Assembly: GCF_003473485.1 (NCBI RefSeq)
Contig: NC_053042.1
Coordinates: 11,180,501-11,244,500, forward strand
Length of the DNA stretch: 64,000 nt
Direction of reading: 5' to 3'
Source: Medicago truncatula
Lineage: Eukaryota; Streptophyta; Magnoliopsida; Fabales; Fabaceae
A model generated the notes under the pieces. That model worked only from the letters and a program-made list of their open reading frames with translations, made no database searches and had not been told where the DNA came from. Positions within the stretch are counted from its first letter, which is position 1, and each line of letters begins with the position of its first letter. Both the position numbers and the translations under genes were made by a program. Shown here piece after piece: positions 40,116 to 52,300 of this stretch.

Positions 40116-43100
40116 TCATTCTCCATATTCAGGTTCATCTGCAATACATCAAAATATATGTATTACATCGTAGTTAAGCTGGAGAATTACAAAGTTGATT
40201 GCAGTAAAACACGTCACAGCTGAAATTTGGAATACGATGGCAAAATGAATGAAAAATGCGTTGAAACAGTAAAGTGATAATACCAGGCCCATCATCGTTG
40301 GGATTAAAATCGTCATCATCGTCGTCAAAGTCATTATTCTGCAAGATTTTAATTTAGTTAGTCCTCCTTTTATTACAAAAATGAAAACAAATCTTAGCAA
40401 TTGAATGGGAGAATAAATAAAACACACTCAACAAAAAAGACGATGGAGAAAAGTGAAGTAACTATTCAAACTTCAACCTATATCATCATCCCCAAACAAC
40501 TGATAATTCTTTGATGCCCCACAGTACCCTCTTAATTCTAAAATCTAATTTTACAAACATATTACATTGAATGCTGAAATAGGTTTGTTATGTGAGTCAA
40601 AGGACGAATGTGCAGTGCATATGTATTAACAAATGCCAAGTGTAATATAGTCTACGCTCTTAACAAGTCTTGTTTTATAATTTATTTTCCTTCACATGGA
40701 CAAGTAGTATGTGTAATATTTGAAATACAAATGCTAGGTTTTCATATAGACTCAACTTCAAAAATTTCAAAGAAAGCATAGCTATACAGGTTGTAATGAT
40801 ATTTGGCTATGTAGAGAAATTGTCTCTTATGATGGAAGCCAAGAAATACCAACAGTCTGAACTGTTCAATTGCTTCTTTCTTTTATGAAAGTACTGCCCT
40901 CGAAGTGATAAACATAACATTTGGTACATGTAATGCCCCATCTACTTTTCATGCCACTATTGAATGCTTATGACATATTTGAGGAAGTTTACTATTTATT
41001 TACAATATATTGGTCTATAGTCAATCCGTAGAGGACCATGTTTCATATTTTGAGACGGTTCTGAGATGTTTATTGAGCCACCAATTTTTTCTCAAAACGG
41101 GTCAACTGTGGTTTTGCTAAAACTTCGATTTTGTACTTGCGACATATTGCTTGGGATAACTCAATCTTTTCCAGGTTTTGATTCAGAGAACCCAATAGAG
41201 GTTTCTCCATTCCTGCAATTCTCTACTGGTGTTACATAGTTGTTATTTATTATTAATGTGGAGGACATGTACTTTATTTGTATAAGACCGATAGCATTTA
41301 TTGAGTGAAATTTGAGCAGGTAGAGCTTGAAATTTGTTAGGCACAGTCACCATCTATTACGCTAAAATTAAAAAGGTGCCTTCAAAGTTGCAATCTAGAG
41401 ATTTGAATTCATTGGATATAGTTTTCTCATCGTACGACTGTTTTGATATGTTTGATGCAAGCAAGACTGCCATTTTGTAGCATGAACAGCGCCATTGGGA
41501 ATGGAAATAATTTATGCTACGACAAGATTGAAATTTTCATGTGACATGCACATGGTTTGATTTCTATAAAACCTATAGCACTTTTAATAAACATGGTTGG
41601 CTTTGATTTAATTTGTGTTGGAAAATAAATATAAAAAAGCTGACTTGCCTCGTCTGACTCATGTTTTCTTTGTATTCAAATTTATGTTTAGTTATATGTT
41701 TTGAAGTTTTAAATGTTCATTTCTTTTATATTAGACTTCCTTATGTAGTTGTGGAACTCATGTGGGCTATTTCTCTGTTTCTAATTAATTTTAAATTTGG
41801 AATTTCAATCATGTGATATTTTATTCGTTTGAGTTTTTGCTTATGCTTTACTCACTAATAATTTATTTATATTTTCTGATTCACTGTGATCAGGTATTCA
41901 GGTTTGAATTTTCGGTGATGAATAATAGTCTAGCAATATTTGTGTTTATAGAGGAAAAATCACACAAACTTGTGTTTCTTCATTACAGTTTGGCTGAACT
42001 AATGCTCGTATTGTATTCTAGATGCTAGCTTCTGAGTTTAAAAGAGACACTGCCATGTTACTACTGGTTATGTCTTTGTCATTCTTGCAAACATTATGCT
42101 AGGAAATCATCATTTGTTTTGTTTTTTCAAGCTAATGTCTTTCTTGAGGATTTGTAACATGGTGTATATTCCTTCATAGCTACGAATTCTATGTCTAATT
42201 TTTTTAAATTTTCAAGTTGATTCTCAAATTGAATTTGGCATATACATACATACATATATATAATGAGATACTATTTTCTTATATTCTAAGAACTTCAATT
42301 TGAAAATTTTATGGCGTGAGCCTTACAAATACAACATATCATATTCTTTTCACAAGTACAAAAATGGTAAAATTAACACATCAAAGTAGAGGATAGAGTG
42401 GAACCTTATTATAATCACCATCTCTAAAATCGCCTTCGGAATCGCTACTCCCTTCAATTTCCTCTTCATCTTCACTTTCTTCAACTTTTTCCTCCTTTCT
42501 TCTTTTACTATCTTCCTGTTAGGAACCCAAGAGTTGGATTCCAATGAAATAACACTTTTGATAAAGAAATAAGAAATAACAAAAGAGAGCAAGCTCTACT
42601 ACACTAGTTAAAAAACCAATTATAACTAAGATATGCCAAAGATGCTTTTCTAAGGGAAGGTTATATTTAGACATTATGTTACAAAGAGAAAGTGATAATG
42701 GGTAAGGACTGATGATCCATAGCAACTAACCTATAATAGAAGATAGAAATCTAACTAACAACCTTAAACCTAGCTAACTAACGTACAAAACAAAAAACTA
42801 ACTAACTTACTCTAACAATTCGCAACTACTTTAATTTCCCTTTATTCTATAATCCTAACACTTTCCCCTAAAGGTGGAAGAATCGTCAACATAGAATTTC
42901 ACCGGACAAAATGTAGGTAACCCCCAACAACATAAATCAAACAAAAAAAGGGTTCTCCATGAAGTTTACTGTTCTAGCAGAGATGGTAACGATGCTAATG
43001 AACAGTTGTGCCAATCATAGCGTCGTGCTGGTGGAAGCTCGTACAATTAACAACATTGGTGATAAGTGAGAACAGTGGGAAGACAATAATAAAGGGAACA

Positions 43101-45161
43101 GGCACCACCAGTAATAACAAAAAAAATGGTGTTGATGTACAGGTGGCTAACAGCAGAGGTGGTGGCAATGCTGATGGCCATGGTGAAGAGAGCAGAGGTG
43201 GACAGGTGGTTGTCGAAGTATTAAACTAAGGTTGCTCTATAACGTATAACACCATACATGTGTTCGCCACAGACTGGATCTGATCAATTCTTAGCTTGGT
43301 CGTTTGGGTGGAGAAGTTAAGGAATTGAGCGATATGAAGAGGATGATTCAATCCCAAGCCCAATAAAATACTAACTATACTAAGATTTGTCATGTAAAAA
43401 ACAAAAAACAAAAAATTATTGTTAGGAACTATAAAATAAAGTTGAGAAGAGCTTTATTTAATTTATCCCAAATTCATGGACATTTTAAATTAGAATCCTA
43501 ATTTTAAAGGGCATTCCAAACCTTCTGCGAGAAAAAAAAAAGGCATGTTAAACCTAGAAAATAGAATTGCAGATTTCAATTCAAAGTCTAATCCCAAGTC
43601 CCGGGAGCTGAAAGAATTCAGAAAATCATAGTCACCATATCCATATCTCGTAACGCAATATTACTCAGTAACTCGCACTTAATCAATTAAGGAGTCAAAA
43701 AAGGACTGGAAGTGTTAACATGAAAAAAAATTAAAAAAATAAATAAAGGAAAGAATTGTAGGCATAGGTGCTCTACCAGGCGACTCTTCTCTATATCATC
43801 AAACATTGCCGCCAGTTTTTTCTGACCTGCCACACAAACATCTTGATCAGTATAAATAAAAATATATAAAGGCTTTATAGTTATTATAAGTAAACAGAGA
43901 TCCACCTCATAACATGGATAATATAGACTAGACTAGAATAGCAAAACCATCCGTACATGGAATGATCAATACTCGATAGAATGGCAAGTGTGCAATTCCA
44001 AAATAGATCGTGCTCTTCAAATTTGAATAACTTACACATTTGCAAAAACTAATAGCTTAACAAAATAAAAATAAAAAGGTCATATGAAATCACCTTCTTC
44101 TGGGTTCCATGTACGTTTTTTCCGGCTCAGAATAGTTTTACCTGAAATTACCAATTTAGGTCTAAATCATTAGTTACCAGGAACTCAAATGCATAAAGAA
44201 AACTAGAAAGTTTTTTCCACAAGAAATATAACCATTGCCCGCAAAGCCCATTCCATTATTCATACCTGGAACCAACTCCTTAATAAATTCGTCGTAAACT
44301 AAAACCTGTGGCAGAGAATCACGAGTAAAAATGGTCTTCTTCTTGTCAGAGAATCTTTGTACGTGCATCTTTCTTTTGCGCCCTGACAATTAAGCAGGAA
44401 AAGCCAGTATACTTGTAAGGTAAGGGAGGAGCCAGATATTTAGGACAAATACGGTGCCATATAAGCATTGAAAATATTCTAGATGCAGTATGCCTAAATT
44501 TGTCCAATGTCATTGTCACCACTTTAATTGTAATTCAGTAAGAATTATGCATGTTTGATGAACTAATCTGAGGAACTAGTGTGACGACAGAATTTTTTAT
44601 GAGACAAATATATTATATAGCCATATCCAAATTTTTAGAGGACGAAATTGCGGTTTTCTTTATAATGAGCATCTGACAATATATATCATGTAAAGGGAAT
44701 TGAATCCATACCCTTCAATTCTGCCTTCTCCTCCAAGAAATAAGGAGCGGATTTAAAAAAATTATCAAATTCAAGATCCAATTTACATAACCGTGTCGTA
44801 GAAGCATCGGCTTTTTTAACATCAGGCAACTTAATATCCTGTAGCATCAGATTGATAAAGACAAGCATTAAACAGCAAACAAATAATTACAAAGTAGAAA
44901 TCAATAAAAACACTGAGAAAAGAAACTTAGAAACAGTAAGAGGTCTTAACTATGAAGCACTGACATGAACACGTCCATACCGGAATTAATTGATGTGTGG
45001 TACTGACACATGTCGGACACTAGACACGAGAGAGTTTATAAGGTATTATTGATTGATAGTAGTAAATAAGTTACCTCAGGATAAACAACAAATGGGACTG
45101 GTCGGACATATGCGCCTCTTCCACGTCCACGGAATCCCCATCCTCCTCCTCTGCCAGCCAT
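40116..45161 (-). CDS. NRPC7: DNA-directed RNA polymerase III subunit, Rpc31/RPC7 type (205 aa)
   Basis: Small acidic subunit of the Pol III initiation subcomplex, nuclear. Exons in gene order: 45161-45075, 44838-44712, 44382-44266, 44141-44094, 43826-43777, 42515-42405, 40338-40284, 40138-40116. All joins keep frame and total 618 bp. The N-terminus MAGRGGGWGFRGRGRG, then AYVRPVPFVVYPE, is the Gly/Arg-rich start typical of this family. The middle contains LPQVLVYDEFIKELVP and GKTILSRKKRTWNPEE. The C-terminal third is strongly acidic (VEESEDEEEIEG, then NDFDDDDDDFNPNDDG) and ends EPEYGE. The gene is divergent with the CRR3-like gene, ~970 bp apart. Intron 5 holds an LTR touching exon 6. The family call rests on both ends and overall architecture. 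Confidence 0.85.
42517..42860 (-). mobile_element. LTR of a degenerate copia-type element in RPC7 intron 5
   Basis: 344 bp bounded by TGTTAGGA and TCCTAACA. On the minus strand it is preceded by CCTTTAGGGGAAAG (42861-42874), a polypurine tract directly abutting the TG, which makes it a 3' LTR. Internal-type sequence appears to continue to about 43430, but no 5' LTR or matching target duplication was found. Its last bases (...CTAACA) abut exon 6, so the A of the splice acceptor AG belongs to the LTR. Confidence 0.65.
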
Positions 45162-46133
45162 TTACGACGCTGAAATTTCAATTTCAGAATTCAGAATTCA
45201 AAATCACGTAAAAGGAAGTTAGGTTGACGGAGAGATACCTGAAAACGCTGGGATCAATGTGTGAAACACGACGGCAACTTCTTTTGCTTGCGCTTGCGGG
45301 GTTAGGGATGCAGGGTTTATTATTTTTTTTTTTTCTTTCAGGGGGTTTATAAATATACATAATTTCAGGAGGTTAGAGAGTTTTTTTTTTTTTTTTTTTT
45401 TTAACCATTGTATTCAAGTATTTTTTTTACTATCTTAAACAATTTTAATAAATACTCGTATTTTTTTTTACAAGAAAATACTATAATTGTTATTTTCAAT
45501 AAATTTGTAAGGATTTGGTGCATAAGCATAACTATCGATTTAAAATATGATAATGGATTTTCTTCAAAAAAAAAATAAATAAATATGATAATGGATGAGT
45601 TGAATGATTTTTATAGCATCAAACATTGTTGACACTTTTGGTTTCCTATCATTAGATGCATTTTATGTCCTTACCACAAAAAAAAAAAAAAAAAAAAGAT
45701 GGTTTTTATGTTCTCCAGAGTTTAAAAGGTCATGCATATCAATGTTATGTCTCCTAGGTCTATAAATGATGTGTTTACAATGATTTGTTTTTCTATCCAA
45801 AATGACTTGGGGACGCAGCTTATTGCATGTTTGCCTTCTATTCAAAAGGAAATAATTGTTTATATAAAAAATAAAAAATAAAATTAAGGAATTTAATGGA
45901 TGTATTTGATTGATTATTTTCGTTAAATAATTTTAGTAGATCATAGATGAATTGTTTTGTTCATCAATGACAATTTTACATTTCATTTGTAAATAAATAA
46001 ATAATGATAAATAGATGAGATGATAGAAGAAGTGTTGCTAAGATATTTAAGGGCAGCTTTCTGATCTTATCGTTGTTATATAGCGCACGGTTATTATTTT
46101 GTGAAGCTACAAAGCAAAAGCACTCACTCTGCA
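45162..46133. promoter_or_regulatory. Shared upstream region of RPC7 (-) and the CRR3-like gene (+)
   Basis: A ~970-bp divergent intergenic interval with long T runs (45325-45336, 45380-45402) and A runs (45677-45698). It must carry both promoters. An evening-element-like AAATATCT (minus strand, ~46048-46055) lies ~80 bp upstream of the + gene's ATG; this single match is weak evidence. Confidence 0.4.
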
Positions 46134-48721
46134 ATGTTTTGCTTATGCAACAATCTTTCTATAAACAAACCCATTGTTGTTACTAATGCAACTCTTCCAC
46201 AAAATCCAGACTCTTCTCCTCCTCCTCCTCCTTCTTCTTCTACTTCACCAAAACAAACCAATCTTCCTCAGAATAAAAAACCTTCACTAGGCTCCAAAAA
46301 CTCCACTACTCCATTACCTCCAAACAAGCTTCGCCGTCGACCTTCACCATCTTCACTCATGCAAATTGAACGTGCCCTTGGCGCTGGAAGCTTCAGAGAC
46401 GGTGAACCTGACTTCAAGTATGCTCTACTTCCTCTTCCTTCTGTATTTACTTTCTCTTTTCATTGCAGAATAGAGCTTGTGAGTTTCTCAGTTTGTTCAA
46501 GACACTTCTAAATTATCATAACATAATGTATAAGAATCTAAGACTATAAGTTATTTCTTGAACAAAAGATAAAATTAAGTCAAACTACTTTCGTATAATA
46601 TATAGGTTGTTTTCGTAAACTATTTTGGAGAGCTTATGGAAATAAACCGAAAACAGCTTACGAGTACTTATGCTAGAAGAAGCTATCCTGAAATGCTTAT
46701 GAAAATAAACTGAAAACAACTTATGTACATATTATAGACTATTCTCATAATCTCTTCCATACGGTCTCATAAGTATTTGTACCAATAGATAAACTCAAAT
46801 AAGTCGGTTCAAACATACCCTTGATTTGTAACAGTAAGTATCAAGTGACTTTTACGGTTAGGTTATCAGCTTAGTAAAGTCTAACAAACTGTTATGTTGG
46901 TCTAAACCCTATTCTGTGTGTCTTAATTTAGAGTTCGGTCTGGAACTAAGTAAAATTTGGATAATAATTATTCCAAGTAGATATAAGGTGCTATCTGAAC
47001 GATTCGACCTTTGTTGAATTAACTTGAGTACAGTAGGGTTGTGTTACTGAGTTTTACTAGAGTTAGTTTGGTGTCAGTTGTAACTATTTCGGTTCTGCTA
47101 GCTAGCTAGATTCAAATGTAATTGAGTTGGTTCATACACTTGATATTGTGATTACATATTTGTGTCTATGATTTTCTCACACTTTCATAGTACTACAATT
47201 CTATCAGAATTTCTATGGTTTTTTAATCACTTTTTATAAAAGTGCTCCAATTTCATTCTGCATTTTGATTTTTGTGTTTTTTAAAGAATGAAGAACGATT
47301 CAGACGTAAAGAAGACTACGATGGATTTGTTCTTGGGACAAGTATTTGAAGGGACTGTGCAGAAAAAGCTGAGGGAAACAGGAGAGTGGCTTGGTGAAAA
47401 TGGGGAGACCAGATTTCGCTCCACTAGCTCTAGTAAGTAGTAACCGGTAACGTCTTTTCCGTATTTTTTGTCTCTTTAACAAGGATTGTAGCATGTCTTT
47501 TGCTTTGTAATACAAGAAAAACTGCACAGGTATAGGCGATGAGTGAGAAAAACAGAAGTTATGGAGTAATAGTATGAATGATTAATTGAGCACATATCTT
47601 TATAGCATTTATTCTTGAGATAACATTTGTTTTTTAAATAAGAAACTGAATGCAATTTATTATCAATCAAAAATGAAATAAGCAGTTGTAGGAAGTAAAA
47701 ATCTCTAACAGCAGCACCTAGTTCGAAAATATCATCCTTGGGATTAAGAACAAGATCTGCAAATCTTTGGCTATCTAGTTCAAACACTGCATGGTGCAAA
47801 CCCAAGCCAACCACCCAACGCAATGCAGGGCCTTCAGCAGACCTATTGCCTCTCCCTCAACAATAGGCCGTAACTGAGACATCTAGTCAGTTCCTGAACT
47901 GATGAAATTCCGTGTCTCTTCTCTGATGCACATGCCAAAGGTTCGCACCAATTCTGTGATGCAGCCTGTGTCTACATTACACTTGAAGGATTGTGATGTA
48001 GGAGCATTCCAGATGCAAAGTTGAGCAGGTTTGACCATCGCGTAACCAAGGGACATCTTAAATTGGGATCTGATTTTCTGCTTTAATACTCTTTCTGATG
48101 CCCCTTTGTAGTAAGCCCTCAGATTTTAGCAGATTCCACCGTATCATGACCAATTACTTTTTCAAGAAAGACCAAGGAAAATACCTGGCCTTGAACATTC
48201 CTCAATAACATAGCATCCGGGTGCATGATAAACCTTGAGGCTTGTTTGCCAGGAATTGCTATGTTGAAGGCACAAAGATTTCTAAAAGACAAACATCCGA
48301 ACTGTTTTGGCATGGATAGCTTATTCCAAGAAAGTCATTTTATTCCTTTCATATCTCTATCATTAGCCACCTGTAGGAAATCCTCAAGATAACTTGGAGG
48401 GTATTGAATAATTTTATCTTAATTATCCTATTCTTTCTTTTACCAATTTTTTTTTAATTGTAGCATATTTTGCGGTTACTACTTAACATTGTAATTTTCT
48501 AATTCATTTTATCAATTTTTTTAAAATAATGTTGAACATGAAGTAGTCTTTGATAATTTGTTTCCTTTATTTATTCAGTGATTTAAACTGTTGCAGGAAG
48601 AGGAATTCTGGTGTTCGCATTTCAATGGATGATGCCAATTTGGGCTATATCATTCCTAATAGCTTCTGGAGTCATCAAATTACCATTCAGTGTCCCTTTT
48701 CTTGATGACCTCCTCCTGTGA
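46134..48721 (+). CDS. Plastid membrane protein resembling NDH assembly factor CRR3 (184 aa)
   Basis: Exons 46134-46417, 47287-47432 and 48597-48721; the 555-bp total stays in frame. The start MFCLCNNLSINKP opens a Ser/Pro/Thr-rich stretch with SSPPPPPSSSTSPK, consistent with a chloroplast transit peptide. The conserved-looking core has LMQIERALGAGSFRDGEPDF, then MDLFLGQVFEGTVQKKLRE. The C-terminus has one membrane segment (~147-169, ILVFAFQWMMPIWAISFLIA), then PFLDDLLL. CRR3 of Arabidopsis is a small single-span thylakoid protein needed for the chloroplast NDH complex; length, targeting and topology fit, but I assign it from memory of the family rather than an alignment. Intron 2 (1164 bp) contains a dead LINE in reverse orientation. 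Confidence 0.7.
47640..48330 (-). mobile_element. LINE reverse-transcriptase remnant in intron 2 of the CRR3-like gene
   Basis: The minus strand reads PKQFGCLSFRNLCAFNIAIP, then GKQASRFIMHPDAMLLRN, DVPWLRDGQ and ALRWVVGLGLHHAVFELDSQ. The order fits the C-terminal part of plant LINE ORF2 (post-RT zf-RVT region, then RNase H). Several frame changes and stops interrupt it. No 3' poly(A) or target duplication was found, so ends are approximate. Confidence 0.75.
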
Positions 48722-49340
48722 ACATCCAGTTTCTTTTTGTAGATCGAATAATTGTAAATTACTTAAGGGGTTCAAAGGAACACTACAAACACATTTATAT
48801 TTTAATAGAGTAAATAAACACGTTGGAATTTTAGTCTTTTGCATGATTGTATAGTCACTTCACTTATTTGACTAATGACCGTATATTATTCTTATTACTG
48901 GACTATTATATAAATTACGGATTACTCTTCGCACAAAGTACCAAGGCTCAAGATTGTTACCCTTGATTACTAGTGGAATTTCAGCTAGCCCCAAAATTCA
49001 CAAAAAATCAGCCATACTCACACCGGTACAAAGATGTAACTTGCTCTACATACAAAATGTTTTCAAAATGCTTATGACTTACGACATAGATGATTATGCA
49101 TACTCAGCGTAGCACGTCATCATTGATAACCAATTATAGAATTTCTCGAGTTCATATATCATCATAATCCCAAGTAGACTTTGCCCTCAACTGGTCCAAA
49201 ACTAAGATACATAACCAAGAATCCACTAGTAGAATCAAAATACCTTTTACAAATAAGGACCAAAGATTTTCTTCTAAACATATAATAAAGTACAACACTA
49301 CAGCATAACAATTGTTTAAAGATTCCTTCCCTTGGACTCA
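48722..49340. other. Convergent intergenic region
   Basis: About 620 bp between the 3' ends of the CRR3-like (+) and ARM (-) genes. It should hold both 3' UTRs. Nothing else was seen. Confidence 0.5.
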
Positions 49341-52300
49341 TCATGTTTCCAAACTCCTGAGCAAATGAAGTGCCCTTTGCCACTGTGGTTTTTCTGACAG
49401 AACAATTCTTCTTAAGGCTGGGACTGCTCCAGCAGCTAGAAGGGCTGAATGATTCTCACTGTCCATACTCAGATTGTACAGTATTTTCAAGCTTGCTTCA
49501 ATACCTCTTTCGTTACCTTCTTCAATCAGCTTCACCAAAGAATACACAGCCCCTTCTGAAATAATATGTTCTGTGGAATCTACCACCCCTTCAGATACTA
49601 TTCTACTAAGTTCTACAACAGCTTTTTCCCGTGCTTCTAAAGAGAATGAAGTTTTGATTTGTTCTACAAGTCTCGGAATTGTATCATAAAGTGTAACATC
49701 TACGTTGATCGGATTAGTACTCGTGTCGTAACCAGAGAGAGAACTTAGTTTAACTAGGCAAGCAGCTACCCAATCCTTGCTGCGGAGGGGAATGTGGGTC
49801 TTGAGAATTTTGCGGAGCGTGTCAATGAAATGGGAGACATTTATTTTTTCGCGAAACTGCTTAGAGTCAAGTAGTCTTGTCAGTAACCGGGATGCTGCAG
49901 ATATTGCAAGACCGGCCTCTTCAAGTTCAATAGCATATGCTGCTGAAAACTGATCTTCCACGTCAAATTTTGTCTCTGCTGCATAGGCATAACAAATTAT
50001 GAGTCACATTTTTTGTCTACAGAAGAAGATGAAGAGTAGTGCCATATAAGTAGTGCTAAAGAAGAACAACTAAAAATAAAAGCCTTTTTCCACTAGCAAA
50101 AATCACACTCAAATTGAAAGGGATATGATAATCTCTAATCATTTTCATATATTTATAAACATTCTAAAGCGAAAATGGAAATAAGCCACACATTAAAGAG
50201 CAGAATTTTTTTACCCGAAATTTTCAAGAGATTTTGCTGAAAAGTAGAATTGAGACCAATTTCAATATCAACAGAAATAATCGGACTCAGTGTTGGATCA
50301 ATCAATGCCACAAACTCAAGAACAGATGCGGCTTTTTCTTGTAAACTGGGTAAAAAGGACTTCAAAATCTCCACAAGGCGTGCAGTGAAAACTGAGTTCA
50401 GTATATCGCTCCTGATGTTTTATTGAAGAGAAAATAAGCCAATGTTAACTAAACTTTTCAGAGCAGTTATCACATGTTACTCAATCAAATATAATGCAGA
50501 TCAACCTTGTAACTGTATATAGATGAATTTCTACAACAAAAAAACCTATACCCTTGTGGTTCATATCCTTTTAGCTAACCTTGGGTTTGTTTTCGATACG
50601 GCTTGCTCGGTACTACTTAATTCCTTTGATCCATCATCGGCTCCATCAAATGCCTTCTTAGATCCATTAAACTGGTCCATCATAAAACTGAAAAGAATCA
50701 ATGCACTTGACAATCAATGAGAAAAGAAATGAAATTTTAAATAAGCGCACAATATGTGATACAGACCTTTAACTGCATCTCTTTATTGGGATCTAATATC
50801 TGAGCAAGTACGTTCAACGACTGCAGAATCACATCACACCAAAATCAAAACCTTGTTAAGTTTTCCAGTTTATATTTGAGATTTTGCCAGAATTAGTTAA
50901 CATATAAGAAATAATGAAATAATACCTTTTCCGCAATAGCTCCAGCTACGTCTGAGCATTTTAAAATACTAACTAAAGGAGCTAAACCACCTTCGGTTTC
51001 AATTACTCGGCAAACAACATTGCTGCATAAAGAAAGCATAAAGCATGATTGCAATTTACAAAATATGATTGCACAATCTAAAACCATTTTTTTAGCAATT
51101 CATAGCATAACAATGACCAAATCTTATCCCACTGTCAGAGCCATCCCTATTTCATTTTCCAAAACATCATCCGTATTATGCAATGGTTGGCTTCCCTCTA
51201 CCTTCTTCTTTTCATTTATTTTTCCTATACCATATGACAGAAAATACAAACTTACCATAGGGTCTACCTTTCACGATCTAAATGATACTGCTGTACAATT
51301 TGATTTTCTTTCCTTAATTTGTATAATATCCCTTTTTCCATTATATGTACAGTTGTTTCTCCTTAATTCTGGAAGAGGATTCATTTCCTTATTTTGTGGT
51401 TTTAGGACAGAATTTATTTCCCTTAACCCTAGAATGGTTATCAATCGGATTTATATACAATAGTCTATGAAGTTGTAATTAAAGTCTATGCTTTTTTATC
51501 ATCATAATAATATTAAGAATTTCCGTCTTTTCTCCCTGTCAACTGATAATTTCTTATACACACTCAATCAATTATAAGAATTTTTCTTTTACACTATAAC
51601 AGCTATATCCTTAATTTTTCAGTTTACAATGAAAGAAAGTATAAGGCTTTTTTAGTGAGACACTTCCAAAATATCCTCTATTGTTGTAATATAAATTCAT
51701 TGCTGCAATTATAAAACTACTACTCCCTCCATTTCAAAATGAGTGTCGTTTTAGCCAATTGCACACATATTAAGGAATGGAATAAAGTAGTCAAATGTCA
51801 TGACAGTTTTACTAAAATAGCCTTACTTTATTTGACAAAGACAAACTTATAGTTGCATTGGAAATTGTGAGAGAGAGAAAAGTTGGAGTATTTATTGAGG
51901 GCAAAGTTGGAAAAAGAAATTAAAGTTGCATTGAAAATGTAAAGTGACATTCATTTTGAAACATTTTTTTTTTAGCTAAAACGACACTCATTTTGAAACA
52001 GAGGGAGTACTAACTTTTCAAACATTACCTAGCAGACAGCTTTTCCAAAGCTTGCGTCGCTGCCAGCTGGACTGCATTATCATTCCAAGACAAAAGCCGT
52101 ACTAAATGCCTAACTGCACCAGCCTCCTTGAATGCAATACGCATATGTTCATTTATACATGCACTAGCAATTGACTCTGCAGCTCTTACTATTGCTGACT
52201 TATCTTCTAGTTCTAGTATCAGCACTAAACGAGCAACACCGTCGATCCAATGTAAGAGTGTCAGACGCGGCTGATCATCTGAACATTCAGAACGAGTTGA

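Noticed and set aside
43008-43229. A Gly-rich plus-strand frame in RPC7 intron 5
   Set aside because: It lies in the transposon-derived part of the intron next to the LTR, on the opposite strand to the gene, with no recognisable domain.
47300-47527. Minus-strand frame over exon 2 of the CRR3-like gene
   Set aside because: Antisense shadow; the + strand frame has correct splice sites on both sides.
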